From Lyophyllum atratum (taxonomy: Eukaryota > Basidiomycota > Agaricomycetes > Agaricales > Lyophyllaceae): 64,000 nt of DNA. Position numbers and translations under genes: made by a program. Of this stretch, positions 24,124 through 35,191 are shown piece by piece. The stretch is from the NCBI GenBank assembly GCA_014905825.1, contig JACGCN010000018.1, positions 496,001 to 560,000 of the forward strand. Reading direction: 5' to 3'. Position 1 is the stretch's first letter; every line of letters starts with the position of its first letter. The notes beneath the pieces were generated by a model. That model had not been told where the DNA came from, searched no databases, and worked only from the letters and a program-made list of their open reading frames with translations.

Positions 24124-24230
24124 TTCAAAGAATACAGGTCCTTGAAATTAATTGATCCTAGAGGTATGCTTAGCCAGGAGTCAGATGTCGATATTCAACG
24201 CAAAACATCCATGGTGTCATGTAAAGCCGC

Positions 24231-25121
24231 CTAGTCATAGCCGTTTTCGTAACTCTGGGCCCCATGATCTCTTGCATGAATAGTTGGTTGCGTGATCTCA
24301 TCAAGCTGCTGGGCGCCCGTGGGGAGATATATAGCGGCGAGGAGCAGCAGTGGTGAGAAGCACGATGCTGGCACAATCGGTATCACGGTCAAGGCATCTA
24401 CCCAGGCAAGTGGACCGATGGTTGCAGCATCTACAGTTCCAGCCAGTGATCGATATCATGCAAGATCGCCACAACGAGCATCAAACAGAGGTAACGACCT
24501 GGGGTACTGTGGACGTCCATAAGGAGCCTCACATTGAGGGGTACCATGGTGCCTACGCTCCGAGCACTCTCTGTTTGGCCAACGCATGAGAGCGGGCGGT
24601 CGGAATGGCCTTTCGCGCTCGTCAGCCGCAGGATTATGAGGCTCCCTGTTGGGAATTCATGGATGGCGGATATGTCGTCTTCTATGTCCCGGTCCTCTAG
24701 TTCCAGCAGCGCCTGTCACACTCAAGACCAGGATTGGAACAACTTCTTTCGTCGTCAAGAGAGCCGGCGATGTCGATACAATATTGAGTTCCAGGGTGGC
24801 TTTGTATTCCCGGGTAAAGGCACTCGAGCCTTGGATGAAGAACTTGGTAGTAGACGTAACAGATCAGCATGAAGTGTGAACGACATGCCGTCTGAAATGT
24901 CCAGCATTGGCAATGGTCAGCACCCAAGCCACGATCGTCAGAATTACATAGGGAGCTTTTGTGAGCGTGCCCAGGTCTTCCAAGCAGCCTCGTCTACATC
25001 TGCGTATCACTGGCCGGTGGAACATGCTACGGCTCAATTCTGGGAAGGGAGCTTGTGTCCCATCGACACCACGAGGGAGTGGTGAGTTGGATCCGCATGG
25101 AAAAATAGCCCGCTCCCTCAA
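24231..25121 (-). other. Possible minus-strand gene fragments with membrane-type segments
   Basis: Several minus-strand segments look coding but I could not join them into one gene. A segment ending at TAG 24231-24233 reads TIGPLAWVDALTVIPIVPAS, then LLLLAAIYLPTG and a polar tail. Upstream (about 24660-24860) lies a frame with SSAFTREYKATLELNIVSTS and VVPILVLSVTGAAGTRGPG. At 24900-24960 there is a hydrophobic run, APYVILTIVAWVLTIANAG. These could be transmembrane exons of a multi-pass protein or a decaying gene. No family was recognised. Confidence 0.25.
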
Positions 25122-25372
25122 TGAGACAATAACGATGGTAATATGGCAGTCTCGATACTAATAAGGTGTAGCTACCGCGATGCGCGAACTCCGTATGCGG
25201 CTTCATATATCATATCCAGCAGGGAAGTTTCGTGTAACTTGACCGGATATGTCGGGCCGGGAAGCTTTTGTAGAACTGTACAGTTCCAGAAGCCACAATT
25301 GCACAGCCACTGTCACGGTGTTGAGAGGACTGGAGTCTTATGTAAACATCGTAAGTCAAGACCTCCTCCGCC

Positions 25373-26163
25373 ATGGCGCCCATGATCACATCCAGCAGAA
25401 CAAAGGCCGTCCGTATGTTAGCCCCCCCTCTCGCACCGTCGCTGTATGCTCATTTTTGCGCAGTAAAAAACCCGCCGATCGCCAAGGACAGCAAGGCAAA
25501 AGCTGCCAAAAAGTCTGCACTCCAGGGTGCCCGGCCTCATCATGCCCGCAAAGTCAGGATTACGCCCTCCTTCCACCGCCCCAGGACCCTCCGCCTTCCC
25601 CGGGAGCCCAAATACCCCCGGAAGTCCATTCCCCATGCACCCCGCATGGACCAGTTCAGGACAATTGTCTCGTGAGTTGCATTTCTCGTCCTACCCTCAG
25701 GCGCGGTGTTGGCAGGATGAGAGATTGGTTGGGCGGATTATTAGGGAGCTTTGGATTTTGGGGAGGGGTGGACTTTGGACACAAGACATCAAGATTTGAA
25801 TCTGACTATTATTTCTTCCAGGCCCCTGAACACGGAGTCAGCCATGAAGAAGATTGAGGAGCACAACACCCTGGTCTTCATTGTTGACCTCCGGTCGAAC
25901 AAGCGCCAGATCAAGGACGCCGTGAAGAAGTTGTACGACGTGCAGGCAGCTAAAATCAACACCCTCATCCGGTGCGTTGAGCCGTAATTTCCTTGACGTT
26001 CTTATACTGATCATGTCGTAGACCCGACGGAAAGAAGAAGGCGTACGTGCGGTTGACCGCCGATCATGACGCTCTGGACGTCGCCAACAAGGTTCGTTGC
26101 ACATATGTATGCTCAACATAGCTGCGATTGACCCTCCTGCCTCCGTAGATTGGCTTCATCTAA
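25373..26163 (+). CDS. RPL25: 60S ribosomal protein uL23 (L23a / L25)
   Basis: Large-subunit ribosomal protein at the polypeptide exit, which docks SRP. The basic N-terminal tail [20 protein letters not shown] leads into [20 protein letters not shown], then the globular domain: [40 protein letters not shown] and [20 protein letters not shown], ending ANKIGFI. Five exons: 25373-25412, 25464-25671, 25822-25971, 26022-26091 and 26149-26163. The second intron (150 bp) is about three times the usual length here. The ATG at 25373 (MAPM) has a favourable context (gccATGGCG). Size and C-terminus match the family exactly. High expression is expected. Confidence 0.95.
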
Positions 26164-26454
26164 ACGTTCTCCCATTCGTTTGACGCCTGGCGAGGGGTAT
26201 ATGATGGGATGTTCGCTGCTGTAGACATTGACCAAGCTTTTCTTCATATGTTCTTGCCCGTATGTTTAATGCAAACAACATGCCAAATCCCATGACTACT
26301 ATGATAAAACGATATGTCCATATTCTAATGATTGTGGGTATCGAAGCTGAGCGCTGGAGGTGAACTGCCGTTACTACACAGACATACTTGTTGAGCGTGG
26401 GAACATGTATTTTTTGAGGTAACTGACGCGCCAAGTCTTCCGACCGCTACTGCA
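26164..26454. other. Short intergenic region between RPL25 and RSM10
   Basis: It holds the RPL25 3' region and the RSM10 promoter. Nothing else was seen. Confidence 0.4.
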
Positions 26455-27690
26455 ATGTTCAGAGTCGTTCTTGCTCGTCCGCCTCGTGCGGCGCTCCCTT
26501 CAGTAACACGATGGCGGCGGTGTAAAACTACGGGCACAGTGTATGTCGCGTTTGAAGGGCAATATTCCACTGGTTTTCACTCATCATCACCATACAGCGT
26601 TCCGCGTCCGTCCGCCACCTCTTCAAAGCCTTCGACGTCCAAAGATGCGAACGTAGTACTGCCAACCCCTCCATCCTCGAAGCCTGTGGACATCGACTTG
26701 TCTGCGCTGTCATTGGAGGACGAGTACGTGGTGTGCCTGCATTTGACCGTGATGGTTCAACTCACAACTTGTATTCTAGTCCGTCATACGTCGACTTGGA
26801 ACGGTATGCATACAATTTTTCGTGGGCTCATACATGTAACTCATTCGCGTCCAGGGAATTGTCAGAAATCTCGGAAGAAGACCTTTCTGCAGCCTTCAAA
26901 GAGGCTCCACGGTACGTCCCATGAAATTGGCCTTTATTTCTCTGACTCTCCTCCAGCGTCGCCGAAACCGAGGCCGAACTTTTCGGCATGCAGTGCGTCT
27001 ACATGCCTTCATACCTACACCACATTCTAATCTCTTCCTAGACCCATCATCGAAACCCCCGTGCGTCTTGCCCTCGATCCCAAAAACCTACCCACACCCC
27101 CACTCGACCCCGACGCCCCCTTCACCGAGGAACAATACGCCGCCTCCCTCGTCCACGGCCGCGGTATCCAATTCCCCATCTTCCACCCCCGCACGCACGA
27201 CATCCCCGTCGCGAACATCCAATTCCGGTCGCACCACCCCCGCCTCCTCGACCTCTTCACGCATTTCGCCACACACGCTGCATCCTCCCTCGGCATCCCA
27301 GTCTCACGGGTCGTCACCCTCCCGACGAAACGCACGCTATGGACTGTCCCGCGCTCGCCGTTCGCGCACAAGAAGAGTCAGGAGAACTTTGAGCGCAGGG
27401 TGCACAAGCGCGCGATCAAGGCATGGGATGCGGATCCGGAGGTGGTGGACAGGTGGTGTAAGTATCTGAGGAGGCACGCGCTGGGTGGGGTGGGTATGCG
27501 CATAACAAAGTGGGAGCGGTTACCGCTTGGTTTCGGGAAGTCGCGGCTGGAGGGTGTGATGGCGAGGTTGGAGAAGGGAGACGCCGTATCAGGCCAGAAA
27601 ATCAAGGCGCTTGGGGAGAAGATTGTCGCAGAGGAGTTGGCCACCTTGGCAAAGGCAAAGGTAGAAGCCAAGATTCCTTTGAAGAATTAA
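26455..27690 (+). CDS. RSM10: Mitochondrial small-subunit ribosomal protein uS10m
   Basis: Mitoribosome small-subunit protein. The N-terminus MFRVVLARPPRAALPSVTRW is basic with no acidic residue, a good mitochondrial presequence. A Ser/Pro-rich linker (PRPSATSSKPSTSKDANVVL) and short exons with LSEISEEDLSAAFKEAPR follow. The uS10 domain begins HPRTHDIPVANIQFRSHHPR, then LGIPVSRVVTLPTKRTLWTV and RSPFAHKKSQENFERRVHKR, the signature loop of the family. The domain ends near VGMRITKWERLPLGF. A C-terminal helical tail of about 50 residues ends IPLKN before TAA. Three or four introns lie in the first 600 bp; the last exon is about 27041-27690. Confidence 0.93.
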
Positions 27691-28020
27691 TCGTTCTCGC
27701 CGGGAGTCGATCTCGTAGAGTAGCATAGAGTCCAGGCGTTTATCGTTAATTGGTGAAGAGTTTGAAGGTCCCCTTCGTCTGTCGAAGAGACAACATTACC
27801 GTAGCAATCGCAAGATTAGTAACAATACATGCATGCTGCTTCTACTCAAGCACTTACACAAAGGAAAATATAAGTAGTGTTTCCAAGATTGTCGTCGTCT
27901 AAAGTATGTATATTATACCAGAACTAAATTTACTTCTCTCATGCAGAATTATCGCCTGTCTAGCAAGCCAATGCGCAATTTGGACTGGCGCTTCTTTTCT
28001 CCAATCGACTCAATAATGGA
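27691..28020. other. Convergent 3' region between RSM10 and the NLR gene
   Basis: AT-rich sequence containing the 3' ends of two converging genes. No gene, repeat or RNA was recognised. Confidence 0.4.
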
Positions 28021-31000
28021 CTAGAGCAGGTCGTCGATCTTCTCGGGGTACCCACCAGATAAGGCACGCCTCTCCTCGTAACTAGGTCTTGACGATGGAT
28101 CCTCTAATTTCCTCAGGAAGAACTGGCACCGAAGCCCGTAGTTTGTAGACTCCGGTCTTTCCACGGAAAGTATGCGTAAACATTCCTCGAATGCCTCTCT
28201 TGCATCCACTTTCCGCCCCATCTTCGACCACGCGCGGCCCATCCCCTCCAGCGTTAAAGCAGTATCTGCAAGGCTGCCATTTGATTTGGACTGCTCGAGA
28301 GTTCGCATCAGCATCTTGAGGGCAGCATCGTAGTCACCCATGACAATGCACACACGCGCCAGCATCCGCGTTCCATCGGGTTCGTAACGTCCAAGACGGT
28401 CATATTCCTGCACCGCAGCCGTCGCCCATGTGCGGGCTGCCTCCCAGGCGCTATCCCAGAAGTACACCTTCGCGAGATAGTAAGCAGAGTGCGCAAGGTT
28501 CATCAGATCCTTGACCTCTGCAAATGTCGCCCTGGCGCTCTTGAGCAAGTCAATGATTTCAGGATAATTTTTGGTGCTAGGCTCACATTGCCATCGCAAG
28601 ACCCCGAGTGAATAGAGGCAAAGTGCAATGCCATGAGAGTCACCGATGGACTCAAATTCCGATTTTGCGTCGGCGATGATTGCGCTATCCTGCTGCAATT
28701 CATCGGGAAGGTCACTCGCGTACCCATGTACGTCAATGAGATAAAGGAGGCAGCTGGCAGCTTGTTTTCGGTCCGGAATCGAAAGGAACGACTGGCGTGC
28801 AAGTTTGAAATGTTCTTCAGCATCTCGATACCGGCTGAGCCTCAAGCATATAGCGCCATAGCATGACAAAACCGCTCCAAGAAGGCTCGCATTGTCCTCC
28901 ATCCTACGTGTGACCTTCAACGCATGTTGGATAACCTCTGTGCGCGGCCTGGTAGCTTCCTGATGTCGTGCCAACACAATGAGAGCTTCGACCAGTCTGG
29001 GGGTGGGAGTAATGGCCTCCAAGAGAATGGCCTGCAAGTTTCCTTCCTCGACAGAAATCGCTGCAGCATGGTCTTTGTATGAATCTTCACCGGGGGAAGA
29101 CTTGTGCTGTGCTAAGAACTCGCACGCAGATTCGATCATGGAAGAGCGCACGGATTCAGGGAAACGGGTAGGGTTGAGTATGTAATGTCGAATGACCGGG
29201 AGGACGAAGAAAGTGGATCCCCGCTGATCTACAAGGGATGCTTCCCTGAGCACCCCGAGTTCACCAATGACGTTTGGGGAAGTACGTGCCCACCACTCAA
29301 CGAGCATGTCGTATGTTGTGCCGACGGGCAACATAGACAGAGTCGCGAGTAGGGGGAAGGCTTCTGAGTGTTGCTTCATAGCGGGGCTGTCAACTGACAG
29401 GCTGATGCAGATGTCCATACTATGCTCCGGGTCTGATCCATGCCCAAGCATGGCGGTACCCCTCCTGTCATACTCTTCTAGGAGCTTCTTCGCAGACAAC
29501 CCCAGGAGTTTGCCGATATTAGCCATAAGAGTGATAGCTAAGGGCATATGTCCCACAATTTCGAGTAGTGCTTGGACATCAGGGTCTGCGCTGCTTGTGG
29601 AGTAGATGTCCGAATAAATCTTTCGCGCTGCGTCAGAATCGACGCCTCTGAGGCCCACAGAATGCCAATGAATATCGTCACATGGTGGTGTCGAAGCTCT
29701 CATGGTGACGAAAATGGTAACGTGGGGTATTTGGTGAATATCACGGAGAATCTGCTCGACCTCAGAGCGTCCTCTATCGATGTTCCAAGGCGTTTCGAAA
29801 TTATCAAGCAGGAGAACGAGGGGGTCAGAGGACTTTAGTTCAGAAAGGATATCGTTAAGTGCGTTTCCTGTGTTCCGTGCGGTGCCTGAGGATGAGTACA
29901 GAGTATCGAGGAAAAGTGAAACTGAAGTAGCCTTTACGCAAGGGACCCATACTCGGTTACCATTAGTGAAATGTATCTTAATGTCAGGATGCGCCATGAC
30001 TGCCCGAGCTGTGCACGTCTTGCCCATTCCACCAGGTCCTAGAAGGCAAACCCGAGGACGCTTCTGGCCCTCCGGTACAGAGGCTGTCAGGACTGAGACA
30101 AGCTCAGCCACGACGGCTTCCCGACCATGAAATATGTCTATATTTGCGGGTACCGCCGCGCGGGTCCGAGCTTGCAAGGAGCTAGCTGCAGGCAGTCGTT
30201 CGTCAAGAATGGCTTTCACATCCTCCATCGTAACTTGGATGCGTTCAAGAGACTTCTGCTGGGCAGAGTGAAAAGCAATGATTTGTTTTTCCAGTTGGCC
30301 GATGACACCGGCCTGATCGATTTGGCGAGTCAGCTTGAACCGAAATAATGTTAGTCCAGACGATTGAAATGAGATATACAGAAAATCTCACATTGAACCT
30401 TTCCAAGGAAATATCCAAACGGTCCGTACATTTGCGAACTTTCTCTTCGTTGAAACTTCTGAAAAAGATAATGAGGAGCGCGTGTTGAGATGCAATTTCG
30501 TCGAGCTTCTTTTGGATATACTTCAAGTCTCTCAAGATTCAACGGCGTCAAAAATTGGAATAACGTGGCAGGAGATATGACCCACGACTCTAGAGAATTT
30601 ATGTCTTCCAAAAGCTTTTTCTGTACGTCTTCCGCCTTCTTTCCCTTGAGTTCGTTGACCAACACAGTCACGAGAGTCTTAATCCGGAGCTTCAATTCTT
30701 CAGCCCGCTCTAGAGTGGCATGGCTTTCCTAGACTTAGAGATAAATACTCAAGTCGTGGCAAAAACGATGGGTATACCTCGCAGGCCTGGATTAAGTTTG
30801 TGGCAATCTTCACGGCCGACGCAATACCAGGAACCGGTATTTCTTGCGCAACAGCTTCCAAATTTTTGAGAAACTCTTTCGCTGTCTCGCCAGCGTATTC
30901 ACTAGCTGTTGGTTTTCCGAGGTCCTCGACAACCGGTATGGATTTGCCTTTCCTAGCAGAAGGCTGTATGATGACATTAGTCGTACATTGCTGACATCGT

Positions 31001-31083
31001 CGAAAGGATGGTCTTGCCAATGTATTCTTCTCCTTGAACTGCACCACAGACGATGCTGGCCAGCACGGAAAGCAGCTGGGCAT
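28021..31083 (-). CDS. NLR-like STAND ATPase: MLKL/HeLo-like N-terminal domain, NB-ARC, TPR repeats
   Basis: Probable intracellular receptor of the fungal NLR class, which detects nonself or damage and triggers regulated cell death. Up to about residue 230 there is a helical bundle, typical of agaricomycete MLKL-like/HeLo-like domains: AKEFLKNLEAVAQEIPVPGI, then TLERAEELKLRIKTLVTVLV and SQHALLIIFFRSFNEEKVRK. The NB-ARC core follows: Walker A GPGGMGKT (30016-30039), Walker B LVLLLDNFETPW, the sensor-like HVTIFVTMRAS, and the GHMPLAITLMA (GxP) motif. The C-terminal 350 residues are degenerate TPR repeats rich in YRDAEEHFKLARQSF-like helices. Three introns lie near 30360, 30560 and 30750; the NB-ARC/TPR part is one exon. 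The start at 31081-31083 is tentative; the first 30 residues could be mis-assigned. Confidence 0.85.
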
Positions 31084-31493
31084 CGTTCAAAAGAACGAAG
31101 CGAGAGTGGCAACAACGTTCATGTTGCATGAGGTTGCATGACATTGAAACGCCAAGTCCGCGCCGCAAGGCGTGCCTGGCGGCCCTGGCCAACCGTGAGA
31201 CTAAGATCTCATTGACTCTCTATCACACAATGCTGTGTCGTCTATCGAGTACTTGTCCTGTTACATTTGCAAACGCTGGATATCGTGGTGACTCGTTTCG
31301 AAGGGATTCTGGGGCCTGAAGACCTGAAGCCCGACTTGAGGACATGCCCTAGCCTAATTGGGAATCGACGGCGAAAAAATCTTCGTCGCGCTGATCAACG
31401 ATTTGCGTGGATGTTTCAAGTGTTTTGTTTCCAGGGCCACTCCTCGCCACATCTTCGTATTAAACTTGCGCTGATGTCCTCTCTTCCACCACC
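31084..31493. promoter_or_regulatory. Divergent promoter region between the NLR and a secreted protein gene
   Basis: These 410 bp separate two divergent starts. Plus-strand open frames across it are not convincing. No motif was recognised. Confidence 0.35.
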
Positions 31494-32789
31494 ATGGCCC
31501 GCTCTTCTGGTCTCCTGTTCTGCAGTTACGCGGCCTTCTTCACGCTCTTCACGGCCTTCTCACCCACCAATGCCCAGACAAGCGGTCTTTTCAAGTGGAC
31601 CTTCAACGTACGCAATGGGTCTTCCTCTGACACTTTTTTACGCCATTTTACTCCAAGCTTCACAGGGCGCTGGAGAGACTCTCACCGAATGCGCTAGCCT
31701 TCCCGTTACTCTCACAGGCAGCGGGAATGCGCCATACTATATGATCGCGTTTGCTGTGGATGGTACCCCCACTACGAGCCTCATCGGATCTGACAGTAAT
31801 AGTCTTGCATGGATCGTCAACCAACCTGCGGGTGAGCCGTGTCTCTTTCTCCCCAAAGTTCCATACCCTGCTGACCATCACTCTCTCTGTCGTTTCCAGG
31901 TACGAAAATGCTCCTCAACGTCGTCGACTCTACCGGAAGCTCCGGCGGCACCTCCGCCTTGATTTACACCGTCGCATGTACGTCGTTTCGTTGATACCCG
32001 CCGGCAACACTGTGAGCTCGTGCATGATTCTTAACCAGCCGGCCAATCTACATCGTGCCTCGTCAACACTGCCACGGGATTCTCATTAAGCTCTAATGCC
32101 ACGAATGATGAGATATCGACATGCGATCCCTGGGGTCTGGTGATCAGGGGCGGAAAATCGCCATACACAGTCACTCTCGCTGCAGTAGGCTCGCCTTCAG
32201 TAACCAACGTCACCATGCCTGTGGGAGACAATGCGTATACGTATATTAACCGCGCCGATCCTAATGGCTCGATCTTAGGTATGTCCTCACATTTCTGCAC
32301 AACCGCATCCTTCATGGCGATTGAACTATACATTAGCTGCGATCAGCGACTCGTGCGTCAGGTGTCTAAACCTTGAGCCATATTCCGACACTGATTATAT
32401 CTTCAAATGATAGAACTGGCAACTGGGCAAGCGGGACACCCTACGTCAAAACAAAAGGTACGACATATGGTTAATCTCGTTTATGAGGATGCTCACCTAC
32501 CTTTGCAGGCGCTTCGGACACCTCGTGCGGAGGAGCCGCTAGCTCGAGCGGGAAGGCATCTGTTGATGACACGGCACCGAGCAAGACCTCGACAACTACA
32601 TCCGGAACCATGAACATCGGCGGTGCGACTCCCAATGTGGGCACGAATACTCAGGCTTCCTCTCAGACTGGGATGGCTACGTCAGGTGGTGCCGCCCCTT
32701 CCACGACGAATGGCGCCGTCATTCTCAAGGGTTTTCCCTTTACCCCCTTGGCGATGGTTGCCTCTGTTGTGCTTGCTCTTGCAGGCTAG
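31494..32789 (+). CDS. Secreted Ser/Thr-rich protein with probable GPI anchor
   Basis: Function unknown; it is built like a fungal cell-surface protein. The ATG at 31494 gives the signal peptide MARSSGLLFCSYAAFFTLFT (then AFSPTNAQ, a likely cleavage site). Exons joined by short introns encode ETLTECASLPVTLTGSGNAP, SLIGSDSNSLAWIVNQPAG, STSCLVNTATGFSLSSNATN and CDPWGLVIRGGKSPYTVTLA. This looks like a duplicated all-beta unit with paired cysteines. A Ser/Thr-rich stalk follows, then the hydrophobic end TPLAMVASVVLALAG directly at the stop, as in GPI-anchored proteins. Such proteins are common and expanded in agaricomycetes. About six introns. The stop TAG 32787-32789 lies inside a local duplication. 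Confidence 0.75.
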
Positions 32790-32858
32790 ATTTTGCACAC
32801 TTCTTACTGTTTGTGGTGCAAAGGCTAGAACGTGCACACTTCTTCTGTTTGTGGTGCA
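32781..32858 (+). repeat. Tandem 39-bp duplication across the stop codon
   Basis: Two adjacent copies of about 39 bp share ggctaga and gcacacttctt followed by tgtttgtggtgca. The first copy contains the TAG stop of the GPI-type protein; the second lies in its 3' untranslated region. The copies differ by a few bases and small indels. Confidence 0.8.
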
Positions 32859-34711
32859 ATGTCAGTGTTACTTTGCAAATTAGTGACTGAAGAAGTCTTG
32901 GTCAGAATACTATGACCCAAGCTCGTTTTCATGCCTTGCTTTTGGAAGCTTCTGTTCTCGGAGAATGTACTGCCACTCGCTGAGACCCTTAAAATCCATC
33001 ATCACCAGCAATACCGGACTTTTGAGCCTTGCAAGGAACAAGGAACGACACTCGATCAGAAAAAGCATTCATCTCCGTGTTTGCTAAACCGCCATACAGG
33101 CCCTAGAATATCGTCCCAGCGATACGAAAAGCGAGACGCCAACGATGATGAGGGCCGTACCATTACCCTCGCTCTCAGGTATACAACAGGTCAGTTATGC
33201 GACGCGATGCGCGCCTGCTGCGGCTTAATCGCGACTGGTGACCACCGACGGCTTTCGCTGAATATGCAAAATATCACGCTCGCCTTATGACCACTCTGAG
33301 TTCTCCCCTTCTCATCACATACTTCTCATTTTTGCGAGGTAAGGTGCACTGAAGATTCTGGATATAACAAGCCTCCACTAGGTACGGACAGCCGCCCCTG
33401 ATACTACGATCACCCCGATTAACGTGGGCCACGACATCGAAGCGTCAGATTACGACACAGACTGAGGGCCCTGTTCAAGCAAGGTACCAGGTCCCTCCCG
33501 CCATGCCAGGCATACTGGGCTTGAAAGTTGTATTATGCTCCTTATGTTGATTGTGAGCCATCATATGCCCATCTAGCCCTCTCGTCGTTTGAAAACTTCA
33601 GTTGCACATGTCCAATTGTCTTCTTGTCTCGACACAATTCTGTAACTATCATCGATCTGAAACTCACCCATCCCAGAATGTTCGTACATCGTCGCGGCCC
33701 TTGGTCAGTACCTGATGCAGCAGAGAAGGGTAAGGCCTCTCTACTTGAACCATCCAAAGCTGTCGGCCTTGAAAAAGCTTCAGACCGTTACCGCCCCACG
33801 GCGCGCAACTCACTCGTCCCAAAATATCCGTACATCGTCGCGGCCCTTGGTCAGTACCTGATGCAGCAGAGAGGGCAAGGCCTCTCTACTTGAACCATCC
33901 AAAGCTGTCGGCCTTCAAAAAGCTTCAGACGGTTGACATCCCGACCACTTGCCGCAAAGGAACAACACCTCCACCTGCGTTCGAAGTTGGGTTATGAAGC
34001 TGCAAAAGCAGTGTTGAGACCTGGTTGAAAGAACAGGCCAACAATGGTTAACGCAAGATCCTGCCCGTACGCCACAACTACTACGAGATAGATTCGGGGG
34101 ACCCATCGGACGCAACCAAAAGCGAAATAGTTCTTTGCAGGCTTCATCATAAACACCATCCCGCTGCGTATTCTGCGCTCTTTACTTCACACCGTTGATC
34201 TTTTTGCACTAGAACCCTCGATACCGAAAGCCCCCTATGACATATTTCCTTTTCCCCTGTCGAAATTCAGTACCCTTCTCCCCTTCCTGTCCCGCATCAT
34301 TTCCTGTTCCACGGAAGCTTTCACCTGCGCCATAGTGCTCTGTTTCTTCATCTACCACTAGGCGCTCGTCTTCGTGCCAGGACGGGCTGCCTTTACCGTT
34401 TTCGTATGCCGTTTAGGCACCTCGAGATTTTGCATGTCTAGAGTCCGAGGAGAGATGATAAGCTGATAAGACCATGAATGTGTTGCATGGCCGCCAATGC
34501 GTCGGCCACGGCCATGCCTTGTCTTGAATTCCCAAACGTGTCTCGTTATCGCCTCATAACCGGAACGTGGTTAGCCCAGTACGTATTGCTGGCGAACGTT
34601 TTTCTGACAATTCTACAGTTAACGAACGCCAAGACGCATTCATGATTCAGGACAGGTTACACTTGCTTCTAATTTGAAATTCAATTAAGTGCTGACTAAT
34701 TGGTTAACAGC
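32859..34711. other. Gene-poor region with a local duplication
   Basis: About 1.8 kb without a confident gene. It contains the 33661-33930 direct repeat. Within the repeat, one frame reads YIVAALGQYLMQQRRVRPLY, which looks like protein but breaks soon on both sides. It could be a remnant of a once larger gene. Confidence 0.35.
33661..33930 (+). repeat. Direct repeat of about 125 bp, two near-adjacent copies
   Basis: Copy one is 33661-33785 and copy two is 33807-33930. They share cgtacatcgtcgcggccctt, then ggtcagtacctgatgcagca and ctacttgaaccatccaaagc, with scattered substitutions and a 1-bp indel. The period is 146 then 145 bp. The divergence suggests a recent but not brand-new duplication. 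Confidence 0.85.
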
Positions 34712-35167
34712 ATGGTTAGATTGACCCTCGTGGTCATGGTCCTCGCTTGGCTTACGCGGGGGTCACCAGCGAGGTCAGCGCGAGCTGGGATAGTTCCCGG
34801 TCTATACTCTACGTATGATGAGGACTCACATACTAGGCTAGAAAGCACTATCCACATGGTCACCTCAGTTATCATTCGTTTGACGCAACGGAACTCGAAC
34901 TTAGCTCCACCAAGTTGCGAACACTCTGGCTGGCAGCTCTACTTCGGAACGCGTGGCGCGTTGCACGACAGTTGGGCTGGTGGCATGCGACCACCCGTCA
35001 CGTTGGACCTATCCGTAGATGGAAGTTATAACGTGCCGCGACACACATGTGGTATGACCTTTGTACATCTTCTTTTGGATCTTTATCTCATCACACCTCT
35101 TCTGACCGAATCGTATAAGATCCACGCCAATAGGGGTGCTCAATTCTTAGTTCAGCACTCGCAGTGA
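34712..35167 (+). CDS. Hypothetical short secreted-type protein
   Basis: An uninterrupted frame from ATG 34712 gives MVRLTLVVMVLAWLTRGSPA, a plausible signal peptide or membrane anchor, followed by about 130 polar residues with few cysteines. No family was recognised. It ends 25 bp before the start of the secreted nuclease gene on the same strand, close for two independent genes. It may be a chance frame or a 5' untranslated region. Confidence 0.25.
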   Translation: MVRLTLVVMVLAWLTRGSPARSARAGIVPGLYSTYDEDSHTRLESTIHMVTSVIIRLTQRNSNLAPPSCEHSGWQLYFGTRGALHDSWAGGMRPPVTLDLSVDGSYNVPRHTCGMTFVHLLLDLYLITPLLTESYKIHANRGAQFLVQHSQ

Positions 35168-35191
35168 ACAGCGTTCTTCCTCCGATCAAAG

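Noticed and set aside
25249..25857. 202-codon plus-strand frame overlapping RPL25
   Set aside because: A frame-shifted reading of the RPL25 exons that also runs through its intron; uL23 is unambiguous in the correct frame.
33661..33930. Repeat considered as transposon terminal repeats or a CRISPR-like array
   Set aside because: Only two direct copies with a 21-bp gap, no inverted ends, no target duplication, and no transposase or Cas gene nearby.
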